Positions 16,819 to 25,539 of a stretch of 64,000 bases of DNA are shown here, one piece after another; the stretch's first letter is position 1; each line of letters opens with the position of its first letter. The translations under genes were made by a program, and so were the position numbers. The DNA is taken from the NCBI GenBank assembly GCA_965658745.1, contig CBFHTK010000011.1, forward strand, positions 52,046 to 116,045, in the 5' to 3' direction. Origin of the DNA: JAHDFB01 sp965658745. Lineage in GTDB: Bacteria > Bacteroidota > Bacteroidia > Chitinophagales > Saprospiraceae. Below the pieces are notes generated by a model, which did no database searches, was not told the DNA's origin, and saw only the letters and a program-made list of their open reading frames with translations.

Positions 16819-17840
16819 TCAGGAAGATTTTGATAGTATGTTTTGTTTTAGCCCTAAGTGTAGTTGGTAAGTCAATAAGCGCACAGACTGCCTATCTATA
16901 TTCTGAGGTAGACAGTGTTAATATTGGGGAATCATTCAACATCAAACTTGAATTCTCTGGCTTCTCAGAAGAGGATATTTTAACGATCGATTGGGATACG
17001 CTAGATCTACTTGAACACAGGAGTCTAGTTGACTCTCAGTTATACGATATAGACTTTGATCTTAGTTTGGGTAATTTCAAAGGGGCTGACTATCGTTTTG
17101 ATTCAGAAGAATTGAAGTGGGAAAAAGATGTTCAAAGTAGCCCACCAAGTTTTTATAATAATTTCGAGTGGACAGTTTGGGAACTCTGTATTCTTGGAAT
17201 TCCTGGACCAAAAGTTACCCTAAAGAATGGACAGTCTTTCGAGTTAGCACCACGCTATATCTATGTCAAAGACCCTCTTCTCGGACAAGTAGAACAACTA
17301 GCTCCATCTGAATCGATACTAAGAGATACTTATACATTTGTTGATTTGCTCAAGGAGTATGTATGGTGGATACTAGGTATTTTTGGGTTAGTAATTCTTT
17401 TGATTTTGAGTTTTAGATGGTACAAGAAGAGACAAGAAAGGGTTGTTCCAGAACCTGAACCTGAGTTGCCAGAACCAGAGCCTGTTATTCCTGCTCATAT
17501 CATTGCTTTGGAAAAGTTATCAAATCTCAGATCTACAACTCAAAGCTACGAAGGTAAGGACAAGGCTTTTGTTAGTGAATTGACAGAAATAATAAGAGAA
17601 TACATCGAGAATCGATTTGGTGTACGAGCACTTGAAATGACTACAAGTGAGATTACGGATGCTCTTAAAAAGGAAGTCCTTTCAGCCAAGCAAATTGGTA
17701 AGTTGCAAAATACACTCAATGTTTCGGATCTGATCAAATTTGCAAAAGCACAAGCGGATGCAAACATGTTTGATGAATTTGTAGACGAAGCGATTGATTT
17801 AGTACAAGAAACCAAAGAAGAAGAAGAGGAAACGCTATGA
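16815..17840 (+). CDS. single-pass membrane protein of the Bat operon (DUF4381/BatD-like)
   Basis: A 341-residue protein with an N-terminal signal peptide (about 1-24, ending ISAQ), a periplasmic beta-rich part, one transmembrane helix at about 182-202 (VWWILGIFGLVILLILSF), a Pro/Glu-repeat linker (212-226) and a helical cytoplasmic tail (IIREYIENRFGVRALEMTTSEI). The tail closely resembles that of BatD at the operon end, which also has an YxEDKL/SIAEIT-type pattern. This layout matches the membrane protein usually found between DUF58 and BatA genes in Bacteroidota. Its ATG overlaps the DUF58 stop, and its own stop overlaps batA. It probably links the periplasm to the MoxR side. Confidence 0.75.
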   Translation: MIRKILIVCFVLALSVVGKSISAQTAYLYSEVDSVNIGESFNIKLEFSGFSEEDILTIDWDTLDLLEHRSLVDSQLYDIDFDLSLGNFKGADYRFDSEELKWEKDVQSSPPSFYNNFEWTVWELCILGIPGPKVTLKNGQSFELAPRYIYVKDPLLGQVEQLAPSESILRDTYTFVDLLKEYVWWILGIFGLVILLILSFRWYKKRQERVVPEPEPELPEPEPVIPAHIIALEKLSNLRSTTQSYEGKDKAFVSELTEIIREYIENRFGVRALEMTTSEITDALKKEVLSAKQIGKLQNTLNVSDLIKFAKAQADANMFDEFVDEAIDLVQETKEEEEETL

Positions 17841-18847
17841 TGGGAAATTGGTCCAATATAGAATTTGCAAATCCTTGGTGGTTCATTCTACTAGGCTTAC
17901 TGCCTGTGTACTTTTTCTTGCGATATCGGCAAAATGGTGGAACTGGCTTTTCTGTGGGATTACCAAATGTTGAATCAGAGTTCTTTTCTTTCAGACATTG
18001 GAAAACGCTTGTTTTCAGAGCGATGCCATGGTTGAAAAGTCTGGCATTTATACTCTTGCTTTTTGCGATGGCGAGACCTCAAGAGAAGTTTCAAAAACAA
18101 AAGATTTCAAGTGAAGGTATTGATATTATGTTGGCTATTGACTTATCTCTAAGTATGCTAGCAAAGGATTTTGAACCAGACAGACTTACAGTTGCCAAAA
18201 AAGTGATCACTGATTTTATTGAGGATCGACCTGCAGATCGAATAGGCTTGGCCGTTTTTGCTGGAGAAGGATATACCGCAAGTCCACCCACTCTTGATCA
18301 CAAGGTGTTGAAGCAATTTATTGCTGATCTTAATTATGGATTACTCAAGGATGGTACGGCAATAGGAATGGGACTATCGACGTCGATCAATCGATTGAAA
18401 GATTCGGATGCAAAGAGCAAGATAGTAATTCTGGTCACAGACGGAAGTAATAACGCTGGAGTTGTTGATCCGCTAGAGGCGGCTGATATGGCTTCCACAC
18501 TAGGAGTAAAAGTCTACACAATTGGTGTTGGAACAAATGGCAAAGCACTTATGCCGTCAACTGCTTTTGGTAAAACAAGTTATCGATATTACGATGTTGA
18601 AATTGATGAGGCTCTACTGACAGAGATAGCTATCAATACAGGAGGATCTTATTTTCGGGCTACCAATGTTACGGAGCTGGAAGAAATCTATGATATGATC
18701 AATAAATTGGAAAAGAGTAGTTTTGATTCGACGACTTTGGTGAGAAGAGAAGATCGCTTTTATCCGTTTTTATTGGCTAGTTTGGCATTGTTTGCGGTCT
18801 ATTATTTGCTATCGATTAGCTGGTTTCGCAATATCGACTTAACATAA
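17837..18847 (+). CDS. batA: BatA, von Willebrand factor A membrane protein
   Basis: A 336-residue inner-membrane protein. Two N-terminal hydrophobic segments (about 14-28 and 65-78) precede a VWA domain with an intact MIDAS motif DLSLS (Asp102 onward), the later TAIGMGLSTS threonine loop and VILVTDGSNNAG. A final membrane helix lies near 313-330. BatA belongs to the Bacteroides aerotolerance (Bat) proteins, thought to protect against oxidative stress or maintain the envelope. The start is at an ATGATG pair overlapping the upstream stop; the second ATG could also serve. Confidence 0.92.
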   Translation: MMGNWSNIEFANPWWFILLGLLPVYFFLRYRQNGGTGFSVGLPNVESEFFSFRHWKTLVFRAMPWLKSLAFILLLFAMARPQEKFQKQKISSEGIDIMLAIDLSLSMLAKDFEPDRLTVAKKVITDFIEDRPADRIGLAVFAGEGYTASPPTLDHKVLKQFIADLNYGLLKDGTAIGMGLSTSINRLKDSDAKSKIVILVTDGSNNAGVVDPLEAADMASTLGVKVYTIGVGTNGKALMPSTAFGKTSYRYYDVEIDEALLTEIAINTGGSYFRATNVTELEEIYDMINKLEKSSFDSTTLVRREDRFYPFLLASLALFAVYYLLSISWFRNIDLT

Positions 18848-18862
18848 TGATTAATTAGAAAG

Positions 18863-19885
18863 GTGTTTAGATTAGAACATATAGAATATTTATTGTTGTT
18901 GGTAGCATTGCCGCTGTTGGCTTGGGGATTCTGGTGGTTTATGAATCGTCAGAAAAGAGAATGGGAGGCTTTCGCCCAAAATAGACGTTCTGAAAGCTTT
19001 CTTTCGGGGAGGTTACCCCAACTAAGTTGGAGTCAGTTTACCGTTGTAGGTATTGTTTATTGTTTGGCTGTCTTTTCACTTTGTAATCCTCAATTCACAT
19101 CTGAAGCTCAAGAGGTTGAAATTGAAAGCAGTGATGTATTTGTTGCTCTTGATATATCCTATTCGATGTTAGGAAATGATATGAAGCCAAATCGACTGAC
19201 TCGTGCTAAGAATTTAGCACAGCAAACCGTTGAGGCGCTGGAAGGTAATCGTGTCGGCTTAATTCTGTTTGCTGGTGAAGCTTATATGTTTATGCCTTTG
19301 ACGAGCGATATATCTTCTGCAATTAATTTTATACAAGCTGCCAATGTCAACATGGCTCCGACTCAAGGTACAGCAATTGCGGCAGCTATTGATTTAAGTA
19401 TGCAGTCATTTGATGCTGACACAGAGACAGGAAAGAGTATCGTAATAATTAGTGATGGAGAGGATCACGAACAAGCAATCGACGATGCTGTATCAAGAGC
19501 TAAGGATGAGAATGTATTCATTTTTACTGTAGCAGTCGGTACCGATGCAGGAGCTTACTTGCCTGGAGTAGGTAGGGATAATTACTTATTTGGCGAAGAC
19601 GGAAAACCAGTTGTATCGAGAGTGAATGAAGCTATGCTAAGAGAAATTGCCAACGATACAGGAGCAAGTGCGTTTAATCTGAGTAAAGAACGAAATATAG
19701 ATCAAGCAATTGCAAATAATGTATCTCAGATGGAGAAACAAGTCAGTGAAGTAGCAAGATTTACGAGTTATGACTCTATTTTTCAGTACTTCCTTTTGCC
19801 ACTTCTAGTTCTTGTTTTATGGCAATTTTTAAAACCGATTTGGAGTTATTATAGAACATCAAAAATTGATAAACAGACGGTATGA
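18863..19885 (+). CDS. batB: BatB, von Willebrand factor A membrane protein (GTG start)
   Basis: A 340-residue VWA protein homologous to BatA: N-terminal hydrophobic segments at about 9-26 and 58-74, MIDAS motif DISYS at Asp97, the GTAIAAAIDLS loop, IVIISDGEDH, and a C-terminal membrane helix. No ATG is available before the conserved N-terminus; GTG at 18863 gives MFRLEHIEYL, which fits the expected start. It is separated from batA by 15 bases, the widest gap within the core operon. BatA and BatB probably form a membrane complex; the MIDAS residues are complete, so metal-dependent binding is expected. Confidence 0.92.
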   Translation: MFRLEHIEYLLLLVALPLLAWGFWWFMNRQKREWEAFAQNRRSESFLSGRLPQLSWSQFTVVGIVYCLAVFSLCNPQFTSEAQEVEIESSDVFVALDISYSMLGNDMKPNRLTRAKNLAQQTVEALEGNRVGLILFAGEAYMFMPLTSDISSAINFIQAANVNMAPTQGTAIAAAIDLSMQSFDADTETGKSIVIISDGEDHEQAIDDAVSRAKDENVFIFTVAVGTDAGAYLPGVGRDNYLFGEDGKPVVSRVNEAMLREIANDTGASAFNLSKERNIDQAIANNVSQMEKQVSEVARFTSYDSIFQYFLLPLLVLVLWQFLKPIWSYYRTSKIDKQTV

Positions 19886-20649
19886 AAGCATCGAAACAAT
19901 TGATGAAAACGATTGTGATTGGAGTATTTGTTTGTCTTTTGGGTATGAGTCCCTTCTACGGCCATGCTCAAAGTAAGAAAAAGCTTAATATCGAAGGAGA
20001 TTTCTATTTTGATACCGAAAATTATGCGCAATCCAGCGACATGTATCAGCAATCCGCAGATGTAGAAGCAGATTTTCAGTCACTTTATAATCTAGGTGTC
20101 ACAAAAGAGAAGCAATCGCTAACAGACGACGCGATCGCTTCTTATGAATCAGCAATAAACTACGCTGAAAATGACGAGGCAAGATCTGTTGCATTCTACA
20201 ATATGGGAAATACGCTCATGCAAGATCAAGAAAATCTAACCAAAGAGAATCTTGAACAAGCGATTGAATATTATAAATCAGCTCTTCGATATAACAAATC
20301 CAACCAACCTGCCATGCATAATCTTGCAACTGCTCAGATTACACTTGATATGATGCAGAAACAAGAAGAACAACAGCAGCAGCAACAGGAGCAGCAAGAA
20401 CAGCAGGAACAAGAGGATCAAGAGCAACAGGAGCAAGAAGATCAGCAAGATCAGGAGCAGCAGCAGAATCAACAACAAGAGCAGCAAGAACAGCAGGAGC
20501 AGGAAGCCAAACAAGAAGAAAGAGAAGAGATTGACCAGAAAGAGATAGAAAACATCTTGAAAATGGTTGAGAAGGAAGATCAAGAGGTCCAAGAAAAAAT
20601 GAGAAAACAGTCAAAATCAGATAATACAGAAAAGAAAAAGAAATGGTAA
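19882..20649 (+). CDS. batC: BatC, TPR protein with a Gln/Glu-rich tail
   Basis: A 255-residue exported protein: signal peptide (about 1-30, ending GHAQ), tetratricopeptide repeats (about 38-150, for example FYNMGNTLMQDQENL and AIEYYKSALRYNKSNQPAMHNLA), then a striking tract made almost only of Gln, Glu and some Asp (about 160-215; DNA 20359-20526), and a charged C-terminus rich in Lys. The operon position between batB and batD identifies it as BatC. The acidic, Gln-rich tract is low-complexity at DNA level too (CAG/CAA/GAA codons), so length variation is likely. The ATG overlaps the batB stop by 4 bases. Confidence 0.88.
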   Translation: MKASKQLMKTIVIGVFVCLLGMSPFYGHAQSKKKLNIEGDFYFDTENYAQSSDMYQQSADVEADFQSLYNLGVTKEKQSLTDDAIASYESAINYAENDEARSVAFYNMGNTLMQDQENLTKENLEQAIEYYKSALRYNKSNQPAMHNLATAQITLDMMQKQEEQQQQQQEQQEQQEQEDQEQQEQEDQQDQEQQQNQQQEQQEQQEQEAKQEEREEIDQKEIENILKMVEKEDQEVQEKMRKQSKSDNTEKKKKW

Positions 20650-21074
20650 TGATGAAGAATTTCTATATCAAATTGCTAGTATGTGTGATATTTTGCTTGA
20701 GTGTGACTGGGGGTTATTCCCAATCACTTACAATTGAAATGAATAAGGATACAATTTCTTTGGAAGAGACAGTTCAGTTACAATATAGAGTCGATAAGTC
20801 TTGCAAAGGAAATGACCTCAAGTTTGATAATTTTCTAGTTGTTTCTGGTCCTTCAATTTCACGAAGTATAAGTATCGTTAATGGAAAGCGAACTGCTGAA
20901 AGTTCCTTTTCAGTCATTATAACTCCGATCGAAGAAGGTGTATATGAATTACCACAAGAGTTGTGTGGTGCTAGATTGGATCAACCTGTAAAGATTGTTG
21001 TTATTGCCGGCTATGAGAGTAATGAGGCAAAAGAGCGACGCATACGTAGTAAGCGCAAAATCAAAAAAATCTAA
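20643..21074 (+). CDS. miniature BatD-like exported protein
   Basis: A 143-residue protein with a signal peptide (KLLVCVIFCLSVTGGYSQ). Its mature part resembles the first immunoglobulin-like domain of the following BatD: here FLVVSGPSISRSISIVNGKR, there FQVVAGPFTSSSISIVNGRR. It stops after that single domain with a basic tail (RSKRKIKKI) and has no membrane helix. It overlaps batC by 7 bases; start codons at 20643, 20649 and 20652 are all possible. It is best read as a partial duplication of batD that is still maintained as a complete small gene, perhaps a periplasmic partner of the Bat complex. Confidence 0.75.
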   Translation: MVMMKNFYIKLLVCVIFCLSVTGGYSQSLTIEMNKDTISLEETVQLQYRVDKSCKGNDLKFDNFLVVSGPSISRSISIVNGKRTAESSFSVIITPIEEGVYELPQELCGARLDQPVKIVVIAGYESNEAKERRIRSKRKIKKI

Positions 21075-21130
21075 TTTCCTTGACGTTTGATAAAAACAGG
21101 TATTCTTTAGAGTTTTTGCACATTTGTACT

Positions 21131-22798
21131 ATGAAACGAAGCCTTTTGATCTGTTGTTTTTGGTTTGCTTGTCTCTCGATGAGTATTGCTCAGTCAATTT
21201 CAGCACGTTCGTCAGCTCAAGATGTTTTTGCAAGGCAAGCTTTTGATGTGAGTTTCACCATCGAAGGTGGCGGTGGTGAATTTACGCCACCTAGTTTCGA
21301 TCCATTCCAAGTAGTAGCTGGGCCATTTACCAGTAGTAGTATTTCTATTGTCAATGGTCGAAGATCGGAAAGTAAAACCTACACTTATCGCTTGAAACAG
21401 GATAAACCCGGGACCTATAAGATTGCACCTGCTTCCCTGACAACTAGAACCATGAAGAGAAGGTCAAATTCTCTCACGATCAAAGTTCTTGAAGCGAGTA
21501 AGGAGAATGCAATGCAAGGGAACATGATTTTTCTGGAGGATGAGCTCAGTGATAGCATTGTTTACGTGGGTCAACAGGTGTATTTGGATCATTATTTGTA
21601 TTACGGTCAGCTCGATATAAAGGGAAGTGCGCTGGTAGGTGATTTTCCAAGAGATCGGTTCCTAGTAAATCAAGTTAAAGATGGTACTAGATTGACTAGA
21701 AGGCAAGTGATGTATGAGGGAAAAATGCTGAATCAAGTTCAAAATTCTCGGTTGGCAATATTTCCATTAAGGTCTGGAGAAATAGAAATACCTGATGTCA
21801 ACTTTCAAGTAGATATATTAAATCCAAATGCTCCTAAACGGCGTGGTTTTTTTAGCATCAGAAACTATGAATCCAAAGTTGTTAGTACGCCGCCATTTAA
21901 CTTAACAGTATTGCCACTACCTCCGGATGCGCCGAGTTCGTTCACTGGAAATGTAGGAAGCCTATCGGTAAATGCGGCAATTGATTCACGTCAGTTGAAG
22001 GTAGGGACAGAGCATTTTATAAATATTACGTTGAAAGGAGATGGAGTAAGCGATCAGGTTTTTGCACCGAAATGGAGTCAAGAAGGTTTGCAAGTTTTTG
22101 ATCCTAAACTACTTGATGAAAATCGAAAGATTAAAAATGGTGAAATTATCTTCACCAAAACATATCAGTACTTGATTATTCCAGAGCGCAATGATTTTAC
22201 ACAAATAGACGTACCCGTAAGTTTTTTTGACCCAAGTCAAGGAGTTTATAAAACAATCACAGCGACCATAAATGATATTGTTGTTTTAGGTTCAGATCAA
22301 GTTCTAACAGACGCAACAGAAAAAAATCTCAATGCACTTGGTTCTGATGAAGAAACCCCGTTTTATAAGAAGTATTGGTTTTGGGGTATTGCACTACTTG
22401 CAGTAGGAATGGGTGTTTTATTTCTATTTAGGAAGGGGAAAAATGATGAGCAAGAGGAGATTACTCCTGAAGAAGCAGCAAAGCTAGTAGCTCAGCGACA
22501 GCTAACTGAAGCAAAACAGCTTCTTGACAACCAAGAAACGAGTAAGTATTGGGAAACATTAGAGAAATCTCTTCAGATTTATGTTGAAGATAAATTGGAA
22601 ATCGGAACTAGCTCTTATTCCATTGCAGAAATAACAGAACGTTGGAATGCTGAAAATTTCGACCCATCTTTATTGGAACAGTGGCGTGAAATGGTTCGCA
22701 AAATCAATCTTGCTCGATACGCTGGCCAAGATATAAGTAACATGGAAAATCTCTACCAAGAGGCTATCGACTGGATTGTGGCTTGCGAGCGCACGTAG
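21131..22798 (+). CDS. batD: BatD family protein
   Basis: A 555-residue protein with a signal peptide (MKRSLLICCFWFACLSMSIA), tandem beta-sandwich domains (GPFTSSSISIVNGRRS marks the first, and DHYLYYGQLDIKGS the second), a transmembrane helix near 430-450 (WFWGIALLAVGMGVLFLF) and a helical cytoplasmic tail with YVEDKLEIGTSSYSIAEI. This is the BatD plan. The ATG at 21131 is preferred to the in-frame one at 21080 because it puts the hydrophobic core at the N-terminus. It is the last recognisable bat gene here; no BatE (TPR plus SH3) follows. Confidence 0.9.
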   Translation: MKRSLLICCFWFACLSMSIAQSISARSSAQDVFARQAFDVSFTIEGGGGEFTPPSFDPFQVVAGPFTSSSISIVNGRRSESKTYTYRLKQDKPGTYKIAPASLTTRTMKRRSNSLTIKVLEASKENAMQGNMIFLEDELSDSIVYVGQQVYLDHYLYYGQLDIKGSALVGDFPRDRFLVNQVKDGTRLTRRQVMYEGKMLNQVQNSRLAIFPLRSGEIEIPDVNFQVDILNPNAPKRRGFFSIRNYESKVVSTPPFNLTVLPLPPDAPSSFTGNVGSLSVNAAIDSRQLKVGTEHFINITLKGDGVSDQVFAPKWSQEGLQVFDPKLLDENRKIKNGEIIFTKTYQYLIIPERNDFTQIDVPVSFFDPSQGVYKTITATINDIVVLGSDQVLTDATEKNLNALGSDEETPFYKKYWFWGIALLAVGMGVLFLFRKGKNDEQEEITPEEAAKLVAQRQLTEAKQLLDNQETSKYWETLEKSLQIYVEDKLEIGTSSYSIAEITERWNAENFDPSLLEQWREMVRKINLARYAGQDISNMENLYQEAIDWIVACERT

Positions 22799-22852
22799 AA
22801 ATCTTGAAATAAAGAGAAGATTTGCCTGACGACATGTGCTTGAACATCTTAA

Positions 22853-23661
22853 AATAATACGATTGATATAGAACAGCTTTTTGGAAGTGCTATACAGATG
22901 TTACCAGCTGTAACAGAAGATCTTCAATTTAATTTTGTAAAAAACGCTACTGATTCTATTAATACCACAATGAATAAGAATATTCAGGCGTACCTGTCTG
23001 CGCCAACAAAAGCAGAATATCCTGAGAATTATTTAGTGAAAGTGTTGATAAGATGGCCAAGCTAAGGCAAGTGTGGGAGGAGATTCAAAGTGATATTTTT
23101 ACATACAAGTTTCCCCCTGTACAAGCTGAAGGAGATGAAGTCCAAGTTGACATAGAAGTGTTGAGGTCTGATGACTCGTTTGGGCCAACTAGGTATAAGC
23201 GACTATCTCAGAAAATACCAGTAAGCGGAGGTTGGAAAGTATCAGGTGGACTAGCTCTTAATTTTGGTGTTTTGGTTAATACTCCTTACTCCTACACATT
23301 GATCGATAATGTAATAGTTGCTGACGAACTTGATGCTTTTACCCCTACAATCGCTTCCCTTGCTCATGTTTACAAGCAAACGACTAGAAATGTAAACTTG
23401 GGTGGTTCTTTTGGAATAGGATTCCCACTTTTTGGAGGCACTTCAGGACAGACCATTTCATTCTTTTTGGGACCAACTGTTATCCTTGGAAAGCAGCAGA
23501 AGTTTTTGATTTCAGGTGGCTTGATGGGGGCCAAAGTAAATAGGCTAAGTAGTGGCTTTATGCCTGGAGATGTGATTGAATCCACTATTAACGGAATTCC
23601 AACCAATGATCGTTACGAATTGGGCTATTTTATAGGAATATCCTACGATTTAATCAAGTAG
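22853..23661 (+). pseudogene. decayed gene of unknown function, frameshifted
   Basis: Two coding-like pieces in different frames join here. Frame A (22853-23065) reads IDIEQLFGSAIQMLPAVTED... and ends ...AEYPENYLVKVLIRWPS-stop. Frame B runs from about 23026 (ELFSESVDKMAKLRQVWEEI) to the stop at 23661, ending in a glycine-rich beta segment (GGSFGIGFPLFGG). The natural reading switches from A to B around 23020-23050, so one frameshift separates them. There is no convincing start or signal peptide in frame A, so the N-terminus is also missing. The product is not recognised; the beta-rich end might be part of an outer-membrane protein. A sequencing error cannot be excluded. Confidence 0.55.
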
Positions 23662-23773
23662 AAAATGTACTAAATTTTAGGTGTTGTTTTGATATTCTCA
23701 CAAGGAAGGACTTACGTCCAAAATCAAAAGTTGCTCGAAGCGATATCAATAATGAAAAAAGTTACGCAAAATA

Positions 23774-23805
23774 TTGACAGACACGAAAAGAAAGTATTAT
23801 CTTTG
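23774..23805 (+). promoter_or_regulatory. Bacteroidota-type promoter of tRNA-Leu
   Basis: TTG at 23774-23776, 21 bases, then TATCTTTG at 23798-23805: a near-ideal match to the -33/-7 promoter of this phylum. It lies about 75 bases before the tRNA. Confidence 0.7.
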
Positions 23806-23835
23806 CGTCACTTTTCCAAAAGCGGGAAAGAACTA

Positions 23836-23873
23836 GGTAGCTAGAAGTGCGATGTTTTTGCTAACTAGCTATT
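23836..23873 (+). other. hairpin in the tRNA-Leu precursor leader
   Basis: TAGCTAG (23838-23844) pairs with CTAGCTA (23865-23871), extended by G-T pairs, just before the mature tRNA 5' end. It could shape the precursor for RNase P. No downstream open reading frame argues for a regulatory leader. Confidence 0.35.
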
Positions 23874-23879
23874 ACGAAT

Positions 23880-23961
23880 GCGGGTGTGATGGAATTGGTA
23901 GACATGCTAGACTTAGGATCTAGTGCCGCGAGGCGTGGGGGTTCGACTCCCTCCACCCGCA
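23880..23961 (+). tRNA. tRNA-Leu (anticodon UAG)
   Basis: An 82-base class II tRNA. Acceptor arms GCGGGTG and CACCCGC pair perfectly, and the discriminator is A. The anticodon arm CTAGA-CTTAGGA-TCTAG has anticodon TAG. A long variable arm and a T arm with GGTTCGACTCC follow. The CCA end is not encoded. The D arm keeps the GG pair. It decodes CUN leucine codons. Confidence 0.95.
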
Positions 23962-23980
23962 CTTCTTTTTAAAAAAATAG

Positions 23981-24006
23981 AACATAGCATTTTGCTATGT
24001 TTTTTT
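23981..24006 (+). terminator. intrinsic terminator after tRNA-Leu
   Basis: A perfect 9-bp stem AACATAGCA/TGCTATGTT with a 3-base loop is followed by a run of T, 19 bases after the tRNA end. Confidence 0.8.
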
Positions 24007-24072
24007 GTTTATACACATTTCTGAGCCTATTTTTCTATCGATACAAGGCTCTTTACTAAATCGTTTCAACCA

Positions 24073-25449
24073 ATGAAAGTATCACATAAAGAAAACGGTC
24101 CACTAAGTGCATCTATCGAGATCACCTTGGAGAAAGGAGATTATATCGAGAAATATGAGCAAGAGCTCAAGAAGGTTAGAGGCAAAGCGCAAATGAAAGG
24201 ATTCCGCCAAGGAAAGACTCCGCGTTCTGTAATTGAAAAAATGTACGGAAAGGGCATTCTTGCGGAATCAATCAACGAAATTCTACAGGAGAAACTTTGG
24301 GATGCTATCAAGGAGAAAGAGTTGAGTGTGATCCTATCGCCAATCATTTCCGAAGATCAAGAGCAATACGATTTCAACACAAAGAACATGGTGGATTACG
24401 CTTTCACTTTTGATGTTGGAATGAAGCCTGACTTTACATTGCAAGGAGCTGATAAAGAAAGTTCGATAAATCACGTCAAAATCATTGCTGATGATGAAAT
24501 AGTCAACAAGGAATTTGAAATGGTGCGTAAGCGTCTTGGTACTGAAGTTTCTGGAGAGAAGGATATCAACGATGAAGATCGAGTTACAATTCATGCAAAT
24601 GAGATTGACGAGAAAGGAAAACTTGTAAAAAAAGGATGGGAAACTGGATTCCAAGTACTAGTCAATACACTAATTGATGAGTATAAGGAGCAGCTTCTTG
24701 GGAAAGACAAAGATTTTGAGTTTGACTTTGACATTTACGAGCTGGAAAAGGACCGTGATGAAGATTACGTAAAGAAGTACTTACTTAATCTAGATGAGAA
24801 TGAGGAGAAGGAGATTGGTCGTATGTTCCGTGGAAAAATCAATGAGATTCACAGAATCGAGCCAGCGGAAGTAAATCAAGAGTTTTTTGATAAGTACCTA
24901 GGAGAAGGTGTTGTTTCAACTGAAGAAGAAGCAAAGGAAAAGATCAGAGAGAATATAAGTGAATACTACGCAGGTCAAGCAACTGCTTTCCTACACCGTA
25001 ACATCATGGACAAGCTTATTGATGAAAACCCGATGGAAATGCCAAAGGATTTCATTCGTAAATGGTTAATACGTAATAACGAGGAAGTTACAGCTGAGCA
25101 GATTGATTCGGAAATTGATGCATTCATTACCAATATGAAATGGGATTTGATCTCAGATCAGGTAAAGGAAATGTATGAAGCTGAAGTTAAACCAGAAGAT
25201 GTAAGAGCAAAAATCAAGGTTCAGATATCCCAATACTTTGGTGGTCAAATGCCAAATATGGACATAGAGCCTTTGGTAGATAACTTGATGAAGGACGAAA
25301 AGCAATTTAAGCAAGCTTATCAAGAAGCAGCTTCTGAAAAAGTACTTCAAAGGGTTGCTGATAATATTACAATAGTTGAAGAAGAAGTTAGTCTAGAGAA
25401 GTTTGGAGAAATGGTGCAAGAAATGAACGCGAGACTTGAAAAGAAATAG
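24073..25449 (+). CDS. tig: trigger factor (ribosome-associated chaperone)
   Basis: A 458-residue protein. The N-terminal ribosome-binding domain has FRQGKTPRSVIEKMYG, close to the trigger factor signature GFRxGKxP. The central PPIase-like region (about 150-250) is divergent, as in other Bacteroidota, without an obvious FKBP active-site pattern. A long helical C-terminal arm region follows (EEEAKEKIRENISEYY). It binds nascent chains at the ribosome exit. It stands alone between two terminators, downstream of tRNA-Leu. Confidence 0.92.
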   Translation: MKVSHKENGPLSASIEITLEKGDYIEKYEQELKKVRGKAQMKGFRQGKTPRSVIEKMYGKGILAESINEILQEKLWDAIKEKELSVILSPIISEDQEQYDFNTKNMVDYAFTFDVGMKPDFTLQGADKESSINHVKIIADDEIVNKEFEMVRKRLGTEVSGEKDINDEDRVTIHANEIDEKGKLVKKGWETGFQVLVNTLIDEYKEQLLGKDKDFEFDFDIYELEKDRDEDYVKKYLLNLDENEEKEIGRMFRGKINEIHRIEPAEVNQEFFDKYLGEGVVSTEEEAKEKIRENISEYYAGQATAFLHRNIMDKLIDENPMEMPKDFIRKWLIRNNEEVTAEQIDSEIDAFITNMKWDLISDQVKEMYEAEVKPEDVRAKIKVQISQYFGGQMPNMDIEPLVDNLMKDEKQFKQAYQEAASEKVLQRVADNITIVEEEVSLEKFGEMVQEMNARLEKK

Positions 25450-25473
25450 TCTAGCGGATAAATAGAATAATAT

Positions 25474-25510
25474 AAAGGTGTGATTGCTTCAAAGTAGTCA
25501 CACCTTTTTT
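25474..25510 (+). terminator. intrinsic terminator after tig
   Basis: AAAGGTGTGA (25474-25483) pairs with TCACACCTTT (25498-25507) over 10 bp and is followed by further T residues, 24 bases after the tig stop. Confidence 0.85.
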
Positions 25511-25539
25511 GATTAGAATAGACTGAAATAGAATTTGCA

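Noticed and set aside
20359..20526. CRISPR-like or microsatellite array
   Set aside because: The repetition is codon-level Gln/Glu within a continuous batC frame; there are no spacers or fixed-length repeats.
20278..20614. Leu-rich and Ala/Leu-rich minus-strand reading frames opposite batC
   Set aside because: They are the complement of the CAG/GAA repeat in batC and have no start context or domain.
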